A stretch of 64,000 nucleotides of DNA from Archegozetes longisetosus (taxonomy: Eukaryota; Arthropoda; Arachnida; Sarcoptiformes; Trhypochthoniidae). The stretch lies in NCBI GenBank assembly GCA_018873245.2, contig JAEMBT020000008.1, positions 4,948,001-5,012,000 of the forward strand, given 5' to 3'. Every line of letters starts with the position of its first letter. Within the stretch, counting starts at the first letter, position 1. This document shows, in pieces, positions 43,462 through 59,400 of this stretch. The notes under the pieces were generated by a model. That model did not search any database. It was given only the letters and a program-made list of their open reading frames with translations, and was not told where the DNA came from. The position numbers and the translations under genes are program-made.

Positions 43462-46400
43462 AGAACCGAAGAAATATTACTTTAAAAAAACATTTGGATA
43501 TTCTTGATTTTTATAAAAGTTTCATATTTGTAGATATGTGGTATAAAAGCTAAATGGTAAAATGCTGTATAGGACTCAGTAGATAGTTAAGTCACAATTT
43601 CGAATACAATAACCATTGAATGGCCAAAAGTAATTTATCATCTTACACTAACGTTTTTTTTATTTCTCTTTTTATGCCACTATATTTTATCTATTCTAAT
43701 AATATATGTCTTTTTCCTATTTTATGTTATTACACTTGTTTACATTTTCCACATTAATATATCGATAACTTAAGCTAACAGTCACTTTAGCTCTGTTACA
43801 TCTTTCACTCCTTCATATGGACTTCAATTAGACTAGAATTAGACTCAAGCTTCACTAGAGTTAGGCTGCAATTGGACTGAAACTGAACTAAAGTAGAATT
43901 ATTTGCATAAATATATTCGTTAGTCGATGTTTGATATCTACTATTAGTATATAATTAGTATATAATTCTCTACTAATATGTTAATAAAACTAATTTGTTT
44001 TCATTGTTTTGTTGACTAAACTCTATTAAATATGTAGTAATTATTTGAATTTATTATTATTAATATTTGCTATAATAGAGAATATTAATAAAACATATTA
44101 AAATGATCTAATAATGAGTTATATTATAACTTATTTCACTCATTTTCTCAGGTTAATAGCTATTTGAGTTGCTTTTCCGGTCAAGTATATTATGGATATT
44201 TGATTTATTTTATAGTTATAAAAACTTATTTAAGTGGTTAGTCTCTTAGACTGAATAAAAATGCGTTCAACAGCAGCTTCTAATATACTGTCAATTATAA
44301 TCTAAATAAAAAACATTTTGCTATTAAGGACCTGAAGGGATGTTCAAAATGAACGCATAGACCTATCGTTATTGAGACAAGTTATTGATTTTTACAGAAT
44401 ATACTAGAATTGCTTGTTTCTTATCCTCTGCTCCACTCAACAAAACTCGACTCAATAAAATAGCTCATAAATTGAAAATTCATTTGAAGAGATTTAGTTT
44501 TCGAACTAGTTTGATAATAAAATAGCAATAATTGAATCCTATTTTGGAGGTATTAGTCACGTTTGTTATAAACTCTATCTCACTTCTGCTTTTGATTTTG
44601 TTTTGAAATACTTTTAACGCTAAATAACTTGCATTTAATGTGTTTTATTTGCTTTTTAATTGATAGTTATGAACAAGTGTTCAAATGAAAATATCCATAC
44701 AATCCAAAACAAGAGTTTATTATTGATCTCAATAACACTGAAATAATGATTTCCCAAATCGTATTATAAGATTATGTAGCATTTCATCCCCAAATTGGAT
44801 CACAATTAATGCTTAAAAGTAGATTTGAATTAAAAACAAATATTTTCTAGATTAATATGATTAGAAGTAGAGATTGAATTAAAGAAGAAGATAAAGAAAA
44901 TAAGTAAATAGTTTATAATGTCAAGTTTATCATGTCAAGCTTATCATGTGAATAGGTAATAGAAGTAGATTGCATAATAGGTAGAAAATGGTAGTGAATT
45001 CAGTTTTTATGACTATACATTTTACAAATGATGCATAGTTTTCATGTATAGTTTTCATGTATAGTTTTCATGTATAGTTTTCATGTATAGTTTTCATGTA
45101 TAGTTTTCATGTATAGTTTTCATGTATAGTTTTCATGTATAGTTTTCATGCATAGTTTATTAGCAATAACTTCAAATATATTTCAACTAAGTCGACGTTC
45201 GAGTGTTGAGTAAAATACGAGTCATATTTTTTCTATTCAATAGTCAACCTATTGATTGGTACAATTATTCGATTGCTGATCCTCAGGCTATATATTGATC
45301 ATATATTCTATATTGAATAGTATTCCTCAAATCAATAGAGAACAACTGCTATGATTTGTTGATTTGAACTTCTCTTACCATCAAGTATTGATCAGTTTTC
45401 AAATCTAGAGTAAGAGTAAGATTAGAATAAAGATGAATAAATGTTAGATTGAAAGTTAGATTTTAGTTGCCTTTAGGACTAAATGATACACTTTTTGCTC
45501 ATATTTAGTTAGTAACTGATTTTCAGATCAAATTAGTAATACTACTGAAATAGTTGTCAAGTTACACAGCACGACTAAATATTACGATTATATCAATACA
45601 TAATTACCCATTTATTTGATAGACTTTATACTTGTTCTCTTCTACTACCCCAATAAGTCACACTAAATGTTTACTACTTTGTATTCTTCTCTTTTCTTCT
45701 ACTGCTATCTGTTTTGAAATTTAATCCAACTGATGGAGAGTGGAAGTTTAGCTAAATTCCATTTATCTAATTCATTACTGTCTAAAGAGTTAGTGGAAAG
45801 TTTACAATTGACAGAATTGAAAGATTAGAACAAATAAAGAGAAAAGATATAAGTGTTAGATGTTATGTAAGAGACATAATAGAAAAGAGATGTTGCTTCT
45901 TTGTTTCAAATATTAGTAATAATTTGTTTTGTTTTTTTGTTTTGTTCATCTAAAACAACTCTATCACTGCTAGTATGGCATAACCTATTTTCTCCGAACT
46001 TTGTCCTAATCTTCCCTAAAGACTAGTAGTCTAGTAGTTGACCGCTTAGAATATTATATCCTTTTAGTCTTACTTCTTATCCCAAACACTATGTCTTTAG
46101 TTTGCTCTGGATTAATCATATGAACAATATCTTCTTTCACAAATTCACAAATTGTCCTGAAAAAGACAATGATATATATAAAAGTAGCAATATTCTTTTA
46201 TGCATTCATATATTTATATTTATTTGCTAAACAGTAAATATAGTGAACATTTAGCTCAACTCTAGTCTCAAATATAGCATAAAACAGTGAGGATGTAGCT
46301 GCAAATGTAGCGAAAACTGCACGTTCATGTTTACGTTGTTTATGAGACTAGAAAACCTACAATAATAGTAATGCAAGGAGAGAGTATTATATTAAAGAGA

Positions 46401-49400
46401 AAAAGCATAGTAAAATACGTTCCACTATTCATCTACATTAGACAACTGATCGAATCTGTATGGTACACATTTAGAATGCATATGTAAAGGAATCAGAGTG
46501 AGAAAAAGGAAGAAAAAAGAATAAGAATAATAAGAAATAGAAGAAGTATATATTAAACTCATTCCTTCTCTTCTCTAAATCTATCTGCTTGATTCCCTTC
46601 CCTTTCCTCCTCCAATCTATCATCTAATCATAGCTTATATGACTATTATTATTCTGTTCAATATTTCATTGCCATATCTGAATGTTTTTCTCATCATCGC
46701 TGCCTCATAAATGTAGCTAAACTTGAAATGGAATACCTTCTCACTTAAATATTAATACATAAGAATAAATAACAAATTTCAGCAATTCAATTTAACACGA
46801 TTTGAAATTTTTCAATTGAACAAACCTTTTTTTATTAGAATATTAAGTAAGTGTTATGATAGATATGATTTTAGTGGCAATTTAGAACAAGTTTATTCTG
46901 TATGAGTATTCAAAACGAGCGCATTCTGTATGAGTTATTCAAAACAAGTGCCAGTTCATTGTTATGATGGACGACTCGACATAATTAATTAGAATGAGTT
47001 TATAATAACTCACTCTATCAATACTAAATTGAACTGATAATTGAATACTCAATTGAGAATATAATTAAGTTAAAAGCTGAAAATTAGGTGACGATTTCTA
47101 CTGAGTATTGTATATTTACACTTTGGTCAACACTGTTTTTATTAGTAGTTGATTACTTTACTTGTTTGATTGATCATTTTTTCATGATTACCCTCTTAAT
47201 TTAATGGTTTAATCGATATTTTTAAGATTTATTAGATTAACAAATGCGAGCACACAGTCAACGAATGAAAGTGTGGATAAAATATTGTGCTTTCATTGAT
47301 TAGTTATATAATAACATAAATTAAATTGCTTTATGGTTTGTTATCTAATGCGTAAAAATATTGAATTTCTATTAATTCTTTCATAAGTTGAAAACTTGCT
47401 CACAATGGGTTCTCATTTCCAAAAATAGTCACATCGATATCTATTTTAAAGTGAACATAAATATCGATTAATATTCTCTCATTTATCACATCTCAAAAGG
47501 CGACAATCAATCGATACAGTGAACAACATTTTTGATAACTACTGAATAAGAAATAAGTATTGACTGCAATACAGATTGCTTTCTCTATAGTATGTCGAAT
47601 AGCTTTAGCTCTGAAATAAGAATTGGATCAAAACGTGATTATAACTACTTTTTTATGCTCTTATGTTGTGTTTTATGCTTTTTATGGCTAAATATTTCAA
47701 ACTAATTTCAGTTGAATTTGCATAACTATTTGAAAAGTGATGACTAGGTAAAACTGAGATGTTAATTGCCAATAATACTGATTATTGAGCTGGATTCAAT
47801 TAATTTCAATGTGATAGCAATGGTTTTGATATAATTACTTGAAGTACACTCTAGAATAGTGTAGATTGATTGTTCAGTCAATTCTAGCAAATCTGCAACA
47901 TTGTTAAATATATTAATTTGTTTGCAATGGATCTACACTTTTCGATCTTAATTATACGTTTACTGTTTTGAGGAATCAAATTCTGATAGAAATGGAATCA
48001 AATTCTGATAGAAATGACTGAAATCTATATGAGAAATAGAAACACTGATAATTAAACAAAATTTGTCTAAATCTATATAGCATTTAGTTTATTAAACCTT
48101 TTCTGGCAATCAACTGTTATAACAGTCGCAACTGAAGTATTTGGTCACAAACAAATGTTTGCATACTGTTAGTCAATAATAATTAAGGTTATTGTTTATT
48201 GAATCGAACATTTTCACTCCTACAAGCGTATTTCAATATTTTCTCTCTTAATATATCTGCATCACTTAGTTCTCATTTCTCGGTTTATGTGTTAGAATCT
48301 CAAACAGTTTTTAATATATGCTTTTTTTACTTCTTTTTTATTTCTTCTTCTTCTTCTTCTTCTCCAACACATGATTAGTACTTGATTGAATTTTTCTAAC
48401 TATCTTGGTTTGCTCTCGCTCTGACTACTTTTTCTAACGTTTTTATATTATTGAGCATTCCATTGAACTGAACCCTAAATGCCAAAATATTTGATAGAGT
48501 TTCCCAATTGTTAGACTGAATTAGTTATAGTTTGTGATGCGTTCAGAGAAAGTCATTTTTTGTATAGATTAATAAGATTATGATATATAAAAATATATAT
48601 ATATATTAATCAGAAAATCTCATATCTGAACATTAATCTCTACCTGAACAGAGAGATAAAATAAAATTTTTATATGGAATGACTTTCGTGTATTTGAGTT
48701 ATATCTTTTGGAGTAATACACGTAAAGATGTGTATATATCTAGAGAAATATAAGCATAGATCTAGAGATGGTTGTATTTCTACTCAAATCAATATTATTA
48801 TCTGTAATCAACTTGTTTATATGAGCCTATTGCCAAACTGTTTCGTGAGTACCAACTATCCATAATAGCTAACTAGACAGTTATTTGTTCACAATTAATA
48901 ATTCAATATTCATTTATTACTTCTTGTATATCGCAATTATATACAATCAAATTAGATTTTATAACTTTATTTTCATTTTTAATTTGACGTCTAATCTTTG
49001 TTAGAGTGAACCCCCATGTAAGGGTGTTTCTCGTAAAAGATAAGCGTAATATAGATTGAATATTGTTCACATATTCTCAAGTTAGGTTAGATTATGTAAG
49101 ATTTTCGCAATCAACTTCTTATTGAAACTTAATTTGACAGTCATCTTCTTCTTTACGCCAATAATAGAGTGCAGACAGTTTGAAATAATGATAAGAAAGC
49201 AATAAACAATTCTCCTATCATATCCTATTAATTGAAAAACAACCTAATTCTATGGCAATATCAGAATAGAATTTCTAAATACAAGATATTATTAATTAAA
49301 AGTAGAACATACAATTAACAACTAAAATGAAGGTATAGCAGAGAAAAGGTTTGCAATTAAGTATTGATGTGATGTTAGTTAACCAATAGTTTTATATTGT

Positions 49401-52400
49401 ATACATATATAATACTTTATTCTGTTTATGATCCTCTTTTCTCCTCTTCTTCTCTCTTAACTATGTTCTCATCCTAACTACCCAAATTGCGCAATTTGCC
49501 TAGCTTCCCTAGTCTATTGCATACAAACAATACTCAACTCTTTTAGACTATTCCATCCAATCCATAACCCTTCTTTCGAGTAGTCTATCGTTTGGAATAC
49601 ATAGCTATTTGCTCTCACAGTCTATCGCATGGAATACATAGAAAGCGGTTGACTGAAGACTTAAGAGAAATGTATATTTTGTTTAAGCAAATACACTGTA
49701 GTAGAGTGGTATGCAACTCACGAATGTTCTAGCAAAAAACTACACAGAAATAATAGACATTATTTCTGTGAATGGTAGGTTATGCGGCGACTAAAATTTA
49801 GTAAATTTTCATTTAGATATCTACTATATCCTTTCTTTGTTTTACTCTTCCAACTGCATATAATCACTGCTTCATTTGTTATTTATTTTTATTCTCTCCA
49901 ATTTAATTCTCTTCATCAGTTTCTTCTCATTTTCCTCATTAACTCAATTGGACTCCAACTTATAGCTCAGTAATTTAGTTAACAGCTGAACGATTTTTAG
50001 GTGGCAGAGAGTTGGCCAAACTATCAAATGTGCAATTATTAAGCTATAGAAAGTATTTAATAATTTAGATTAGAGTATAATTTTGAGTTGGCAAGCATTT
50101 GCGTGTGACTATAGAATAATTTGACTATAGACTAGCCTTACTATAGACTAGTTTTACTATAGACTAATAGACTAGACTCACTATTTAGTTGATAAATTGA
50201 ACGTCAAATGTTTAATAATAAAGAATAACATATACTAAAGTTTTAGCTCATTATCATGTTTTATGTCCTCAAGACAATTGACTCTCAGTTTCTAACTTAG
50301 TATACGTTTTCCTTTGTTAGGCTTAGTCTCAAACTAAACTCAATATCTGATGCGTAACTCGATTTTCAGCTCAACTCCAACTTTAGTCTTATGTTAACCT
50401 AAAATATTTCATATTTATTCTGATGAAATAGTTGTCATATCTAACATATTTGCCATATTTGTCTTCCTCTAGAGATTATTTGCTTGTATTTTAGATTTAA
50501 TAGTTATTAGTCTTCAATCTCAAATCAATTATTTATTGTTTTACTCAACTCTTTGTGATAGTGATTAGAGAACACGTGAACAATGCGTCACTTTTGCGTC
50601 AACTTTAATATTGATTTGAATCACTTATTTGACTTTAATTATTAATTCAAAAGATAATCAGTTGAACTTTTTCGCTTTTTTCGTTTCTTTCATATATTAG
50701 ACAAACGCCTTCTTTAAACTCCATTACAACTATTTTGTTTAGCAATTATTGTTTAGTATTTCTCTATGTGTTCTCTTATATAAACTCTGCATCACATAAA
50801 ACATTAATAAGACTTAATCACCTGAACATCTAATAGAAAATGCTTTTCTTAGAAGTATTAAAACACAATATAGTTTGTCTTACTACTATTATTACTATTA
50901 TTACTACTATTATTGTAACTAATTTAGTGGTGAGCTAGTAAGAAAAGCAAATTTGGGTCAATTTTTATGCTTTTATGTTTAGCTATTGACAGATATGTAT
51001 GTAGACAATATTATATTATCGATTTCTATATATATTTGGCATCAGGTTTATACCATTACACCATTATTGCGCTTGTATAAATCTGCTAAAACAATCCCTA
51101 TTTGATCATCTAATACCAGGTAGAATCAATCTGTATTTGTTCTAACCCTTGCTTCTAACTATAGCTTCTAACTATTATTCATCTCAACTATAGACCCTAA
51201 CCATATACCTTAACCATAGATCCTAACCATACATAGCTATTCAAGCAACTACTCATCTTACTCTCATTATTGCTTTATAATTATGCCTGTAATTGATAAA
51301 CTTGTATTTTAAATTTACCAAAAGATAGCTATCACAACTACTATACACTTAATATGAAATATTCTCTAATATAGCTTAGCTATGAGTTAGTCCTAAAGCA
51401 ACAGATAATACAATACACTCTGTCTATAGAGTAGAATCAATTGTGATTCATACATTGTATTTTGTTCAGCATAATAAATATGACATATAAACACAGACTA
51501 GATATAATGGTCAATAATAACAATAGATAAGTCATCTTATTATTAGATACTTTCTCACTCCTTCTCTTTCACACACTCACACACACACACACACACACAC
51601 TTGTTTTATCTCTATTTAGTCTATCATGATTTATTTTTCACCTTATTTAATAATCATATTTTAGTAATTGTATTGAATAATAGCAACTTAATCTTAATTT
51701 ATAGCTTCTCCACTCTGCTTCTCACTTATTCTACTCAAGCTTAATAAATCATTTCAATCTAATGCTTATTCATTTTTTGCTATCACTTCGTGCTTTAACT
51801 AGTGGTCAAGCGAAAAACTTCTACAGTAATGCAAATGCACATATTCAGTTAAATTGAATATAATCTTTGCTTTTCATATTTTCATATTAAGCCAATTGTA
51901 TGATGACTTTAAATTTGAACTATCAAGTATTATTACTTTAATTTGTAGTAATTCTAACAAATTAGAAAAATTGCATATAAAAAGATATAGAACTTTATAA
52001 TGAAGTTAGGTAGAGATTTAAGTTTGGGTGCCTGTGTACCCTAGACCCCTATTGACTTGGTCACTAGTCTTAAGTACTCTATGGTTATTGATTCTCATTT
52101 CGAGTACTAGAAACTATCGGAATTGATTTTGCTTTCAAATATCCACTTCCCTAACATATGGATCAGTGGAGAAAGTCAACCGATTTATAAATAGCAAATC
52201 AACCAAATCTTATCATTCATGTTTCACTTGTCGAGTCTATTTTTATTGATTTACTTCTGCCTCAACTCATTCAAACGTTTTCCACTCTTTAATCTATTTT
52301 AGTTAATTATTTTTCTATTTGTTTGCTCAAATTAATACGATTATTCTATACAATTAATACGATGCGTATAGTCATTGTGTAGAATTTATATATGCAATTA

Positions 52401-55400
52401 TTGGTGTACAATTCAGGTATGCAATTCAGGTATCAAACATTCAGGCGTCAAATATTTAGGTCAAACAAAATATTTTTCAGTCTAATTCTTATTAAGATGA
52501 TCATCTAATACTTATTTAGATTATGACCAATGCAACACTTAGAACAAGATTTGAAGCTTGTCTAGTGAACATATATTAACTTATATTGTTGCTCTATTTC
52601 TCATAAATCTTATCAGTTATTTCCCAATCCAGTAAATGCTTCTCTAAAATTGATTATCTTGCCAACTAGTTTAGCCTATGTCTAACTAACTCTAACCTCT
52701 TCAATTGGTAGAACACTAAAACAGTTATCTATTTGAAATTAACATTTTCATTAAGTTTAGTTCAATACATATACTTTTACCTAAATGATTGAGTCTTTTT
52801 TGTTACTAGTTTTTAGTCAATTGTTATTTTCAAGTCATTACAATAAGACTATATTTGTGTTGTCTAAACGTTGACTTATAGTCCTAACCTTTAAACTAAA
52901 TTTGTCATTATTTAACTCTTATTTTATTTCTAAACTCAATAAACCAATACAATTATCTATTATTTATGCATAACTGCTGCAAAACAATCAAAATTTATTT
53001 CTTTTTCTCTCTATTTTGCTTATGTTTGTCTAACTGTTGTTCTTATTGTTGTCCGTATTGTTTGTCTTATTGTTGTTTCTCTTATTGTTTTATTAATTGT
53101 GTTTATAAACCATAAAACAGAGTAAATGAATAGAATAGAAACATTTATTGTTCTACTATTAATGTTATTTTATTTGATCCTCTATCAGATAGTACGTCAT
53201 GGATTTCCATATCAACCGACGGCTTTAGCGTTCGATCCCATTCAAAGACTGATAGCGATTGGCACTAAAAATGGTTCGCTTAGAGTGTATCCTTTTATCA
53301 ATTATATTATATACATTTTTTTCCCGAATCATCACTTTTCTATCCCATCTCTTTTATCTATCCTCAACCAAATTCTTTGTCTATTCCCAACCAAATTGTT
53401 CATCTATTCCCAACCCTTTTCTCTATCGTTGAACCAACTTCATTACTGATTCACTACTTTTTAACACTTCTATCTTTCAAATCTTGCTCAATATCTATTT
53501 GCCAATGTAAACTCAGTTGCCAAACAGCACTGGAATGGCAAGAATTTGTTCTAAAATATTCTGTTAAGCATTGAGTATAGCAAAGACGTAGTTTTAAATT
53601 TGCATAATTTACTTTAAAAGAAAAACAATACTTTTATGTAAGAAAACGATTGTTTTGTATGAAAAAAAGATAAGAAAATGGTACTGAGAATTACAAATTT
53701 TTTCCAATAATAACAAAACTATTTATTGATTTTAGTTAGAAACAAAAAGCAAACGTTAATTAGATTGAGATTATTGGGTTAACAGAATAAATGGCTTGAT
53801 TTTGTGAGCAAGATTGTTGAGCATCCAAAAGTATTTTTATTGATCCTGAATAATAAAAATATGTGAGAATGAAATATTCTAGGGAATAACTTAAAAATGG
53901 TATAGCAATTGCAATAAATAAATAGAATTTGATTTTTCAAAACCACTCTCAAGCCTACTCCCAACAAGTCTAGCATTTTGAAAAACTCATCACTATATGT
54001 TCACTTTACTGGCAATGTCTGATAACATATTTCACCAAATGCCTCTTCCCTATTCTTCAATTCTATTCTTCAACTCTATTCTGTTAGATTTGGGTGTTCA
54101 ATATCAGATATACTACTAGAATAGAAGCATATGTTTTAAATGAACTTTTTATGATAATTTATGTTTCGAGTAGAAATTTAAGCTATCGGTCATAAGTTGG
54201 AATTTAGGCGATCGGTCATAAGTTGACCAATAGATATATATAAAGTGAAATACTTTTCTTTTCGACTTACACAATAACTAATCTAAACATTTACTTGTTC
54301 TATTGATTTTTAGATTCAATTCTATTAAGTTCTATCAAATTCTATCCAACTCTATCAAATTGTTTTCTCATTGTCAGTATCCAACATATATTCTCTAGTA
54401 TTGAACTTTTCTTAGTTTTCAACTTTTTAGTTTTCAACTTTTCTTAGTATTGAACCCCAAGAGAAAGTTAGAAATTTTGGACTGAAAATATATTGATAAA
54501 ATGAGGTATTTAAACAATTGTTTATAGTTGATTTTTAGTTTTTACAAGCTTCCATACTCTAAATAATGATTTTAACTTAAGTGTCATTTATTAAAAGTGA
54601 ACACTAGTATTACTCCAACCAGAAAATACTGAAATGCTTATCAAAGCAGTTTTGTTTTAACTACACTTTCAATCATGATCTCCTATTAGTTTTACTTGAA
54701 ATCTAATTTTATTGATTGCATCCATTATCTCATTTATATGACTTAGCTTTAAGGAATCGATTGCCAATAATCAGCAAATGTCTACTAAGTAGTTTCTCAT
54801 AATTAGTTGACTAACTAAATATTTTAATCGATTTATATCTAATGTTGAGATTGAGAGTGTTGCTTAGGATATGATTTCTGCTGACGTGTTTGTATTGAGT
54901 GATTTATGATATGCTAATTTAAGTTTGATCCATAATTATAACTATATTCTACTTTTGGTATCTCGTTTGGTCAAGTGATTATTAAATTAAATTATCATAC
55001 TAAATTATCACATTGTTTAATACTTTATATATTCAATTGTATAATCAAGTGTTTTACTTAATATCAATTATAAATTCAGATATAGATTCAAATGCAAATT
55101 GAATCAAATTTGATTGATTCACTTAGAATAAGTGAGTCTTAGCAGAAAGTTAAGACTATGTTGAGATTACCACTAATGTAATTAAGAACTAGAAAATAGT
55201 TTTACGAAAAATCAGTCAACATTGGAATAGTGAGTATTTAATTAAGTTAAGAAGAAATATTTAGTTAATTGTAATGTGTATAGAGTGTAAAATGAAAGAA
55301 ATATAAGAATAAAAGCAGTATATTGAGTAATTATAAGTGGAAATGAGCAATATAATATATAAAATGAAAGGCATATTGAATGCAAAAACACTCTGACAGT

Positions 55401-56407
55401 GATAAAAGCGATGGTGAAAAATAGATGCATAATATATTTGCTGTAAAACATATTAAATATTTAATATGATATATTATTCAGTTAGTAGAAAGCTTACACC
55501 TTTCTGACTAAAAATATTCTTTTTCCTCTTTTCTTATTACATCAAACTTGTTATGAAATATGAATAACTGTAATTATTTTTAGCTTACTTCAATTCTAGC
55601 TAAATATTCTTACTGAACAATTTAATACTTTTTTGATAACTAACATTTTAGGTAAAGGTTATTAAGAAAAAGAATTGAAAAACGTGTAGGCAACTAAAAA
55701 TATTATTTAAAAAAGAATTTAAAAGCTTACAGGTAACTAAAAAAAACTAATATAAAAGCAGATATGAAATAGAAAAGAATAAGGTCTGTTTTATATAACT
55801 TTATTTAATGGAATACTAGCTGTCATATGCATAATCGACATTGGTTTTATTGCGAATCTAATTGAAAAAATGGTTTTATATCTCGAACATCTGTCTCGTG
55901 TGAATCCCTCCTATCATATATACGTTAGTCTTTACTTTTTTCTTTTTTCCTCTACAACAATACTGTACTAGTAATAAAGCATCACTTGTAATATTTCGAT
56001 AATTCTGTAATATTCGGGTAATTTTTGCTCAAACTAAAAAATAATAATCCCCTAATTGAGTTAGTAGTAAAAATTGTTTTTTCGCCAGATATAAACTAAG
56101 AATATAGAGAATATTATTTTAGGTGTATTAGAGTGCATCAAATTTGGTATTAACAAAAACTGCTTTTTTCCTACTATTAGTTCGTATAATACGTTTTTAT
56201 ATACCAGAATACTATTGAATAACTTGCAATCGTTTCAAGTCCACTAACATTTGGTAATAGCAGTCCATATGGAAAGGGCTGACAATACACATACTGCACA
56301 ATGTATTTAATCAGTAAATGCTTTCTAGGTTATTACCAACTATTTCTGCTTTATATTTCAATCCAATCATTACTTTATTGACGATTTTGTCGCCACACTT
56401 TTTCACA

Positions 56408-56487
<80 letters not shown>

Positions 56488-59400
56488 ACTTCATACCTTA
56501 CACTGAATGACTTTGAGCCAAGAGATCTACAAATTGAATAAAATTTTTGAGCAAAAAATACGATTGGAAGAAGCGTGATTATCAGAAAATTCGTTATCAT
56601 GTTTGATTGAGATTGATTGGTTTGAAACAGTTGTTGAACTATTTTCCTTAACACAAATTATTCATTGCGACAATAGATTGGGCCGACCAGGTGTTGACAT
56701 TCATGTCCAACATATCCCGGAATATGCAGTCTTACAAATTATATTTATCATAAACGAGGTGAGTATGATAACTATTTTTGCATTAAAATACAGAATATTC
56801 TTGTATTGATTATAATATTATTTGTCTTTATTGCTATACAAATGACTGTCTTTAATTGATATTAAATTTAGATTTGATAGTTAAAATGATTATTTATTTT
56901 GAATTTTATCATTTTATCTAATCTTAATGATAGTGTCTAAAAGTGTCCTCATGTTTAGTGATTAATTGGCAAATAGATGATAAATAATTGATGAATCACT
57001 CATTGAAAACTACGTGAAGTTTATGCAAATATTAGGAGTGTATATGATTTATATTGATTAGATAGGATTATTTACTCAGAATGTTGAACTTGTTCAATAG
57101 TATATGAATTAAATTGCAATTTACCAAATATTGATGCATCAATTCGCAAATAAAGTATGCACATGCTTCATAATACAATTAAGTTTTATCTAAATACTTA
57201 ACTTCAAATACCTATTCACCCAATACTTTACACTAAACCTCAAATTGACCGAATACTTAACACTAAACCACAAACTAATTGAATACATAACATATAAAGC
57301 TTAAACTAACCGAATACTTATTCAGCAAGAGCACTTTATTTGAAGATATACTTAAGCAAATGATCTCTGACTGGTTTTAATGTAAAAAGCATCGAATATT
57401 GTGATGATCATAATGATAAAGGGAACCAAAGAATAAAAGACTTCCCAACTAATAATCGTTTGTTTGAGCTCTGGCCTCAACGTTTATTCTCACTAAACTT
57501 GCGTCAGTTTAATGTTAAGTTAGTATTAGAAAAACATCAATTTTTAACTAACATATAATTTATTGTTGAGTATATAGTAAAATATACCGTAAAATATATA
57601 TTAATATATATATATGAAAAATTAATATAAAATATTCAGTGAGTAGTAAGATTAAATATACTGCATAGTTCTATATTTATTACTAGTTTAAGCTCATCGT
57701 AGACAACATTGAAAGAGAGTTCTCTTAAGAGACGATTATAAGCAGAGAATATTAAAGTTAACTCATATTTTGTAGGCTTTTAATGGCATTGTTGAGAATA
57801 GGAATAAAAGAATAAAAATCGTAACAATCAAAAGAATACCAATAAGCATAGTTGACGTGCAACAATCCTTATACTATAACTAATCCACTCTTTCCAACTC
57901 ATTATGATTCCATTATCAATACATTTGGACAAAGCATTCCCCGCCAATCACTACTAGTTGTCCATCATGAACATTCCTTAATCATTGTTTAAGTAGAGGC
58001 TAATTCTAGATTTGACTCATTTCTATTTGATTCGATGATTAGCGTCTACTCACATTTTGGTTCACATTTTGCTTCACATTTTAGCTTAGAGCAGATTTGG
58101 ATGTTTTTCTTTAATGGATTTAGCTTGTTCCACAATGTTCAACAATTTATTTGAACATTTTATTCCAACATTTTATTTATACATCAAATGCTTATTTCAA
58201 AAGCAAAACAAATTCAACCTTCATATATTGTCTAACCCAATTCTCATTTTATACTATATTAACCGAATTCTTAATACAACAACGTTGATTATAGCGAAAA
58301 GGCTTTACTTATCTTATTTGAAGTCTTATTTAAATAATGCTTAGAAAAAGGTGTAATAATATGCATTTATATTGACTTACCCTTATCATACTCTACATTA
58401 TGTGTTATATATTATGAGCTTTACTTTCGACAATAACCTATCAGATATGACATTTTAGATCTACTCTAATCTCTCTTTCCCTCTCATTTTCGCTAGGGAT
58501 CATCTCTCACTCATTCAAATAGAGATTAACTACTTTATTCTCTATTTGATTCCTTTAGATAACTATATAACTCGTTTAGATATCTATCTAATTCGTTTAG
58601 ATATCTATCTAATTCGTTAGATAACTATGTAATTCGTTAGATAACTATTTGATTTTTTATCCGTTTGGTTAAATAACAATTTTGTTGTGCGTTTTTCTCT
58701 TCTACAGGGATCATTGATTACATTGTGTGCAGACGATAGCTTACATTTATGGAGCTTACGATCTAAACCGCCTGAAATAATTCATTCGTTAAAATTTCAG
58801 AAGGAAAGGTAATTCTTTAGCAAATAGTTCACGCAATTTATCGCTTATCTATTCTGATTTTATCTTCAACATTCAATTATCGTTTGAATTGAATTGAGCA
58901 TTCTTAGGTTATTAATCGATAATCTCTCTCCTCTCCAAGCATTCAGTTTATTAATCGATAATCTCTTCTCTCTATATACATTCAGTTATTAGTCAATAAT
59001 CTGCCTGTCAATTGGGTTTTTAGTTAATAATCTTCTGCGTTATATATCCAGTTACTAATCAGTGATCTATCTATACGCTCAATTTTCTCCTTTAATCAAT
59101 ATTTAAACTTAATTCTAGAAATTGAGCTCTAGTTATGTATTTCTATATAAATGGTCTTATTGATCTATTTATTTAAATGTTTTATTTACAATTTTTGCCT
59201 TAACATTGTTTAGAAAAGAGCTTCTATTTGCATAACTTGATTGCTTTTACAAGACTAAATAAATGATTGTGCATTTAACTAAATTATTTTTTCTCTTCTC
59301 TTTATAACTTATCAAAACTTTCCAATCCATTCATCATAACTATTGATATATTTGTTTCTGGTATTCTTCCTACTAATCAAATTATGGTTTGATTCAAATT

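Larger units (their letters stand above)
40314..53188 (+). other. Tomosyn intron 1 (12.9 kb)
   Basis: Exon 1 and exon 2 join as HFQVAK-IVRHGFPYQ, contiguous in the family, so no coding exon is missing here. The intron contains an imperfect 17-18-bp repeat (42343-42480), a GA run (43430-43462), a 13-bp minisatellite (45033-45157), (TTC)n (48342-48363), a CTATAGACTAG-type repeat (50110-50170), (CA)n (51570-51600) and copy 3 of the dispersed MITE (51880-52043). No nested gene was recognised. Several short open frames, such as 42774 (minus) and 49782, resemble nothing known. Alternative promoters or non-coding RNAs cannot be excluded. Confidence 0.7.
56759..58707 (+). other. Tomosyn intron 3
   Basis: About 1.9 kb. 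It contains a repeat of about 30 bp (57203-57325; CCGAATACTTAACACTAAAC units) and a GATAACTATNTAATTCGTTA repeat (58555-58660). No coding sequence was seen. Confidence 0.7.
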
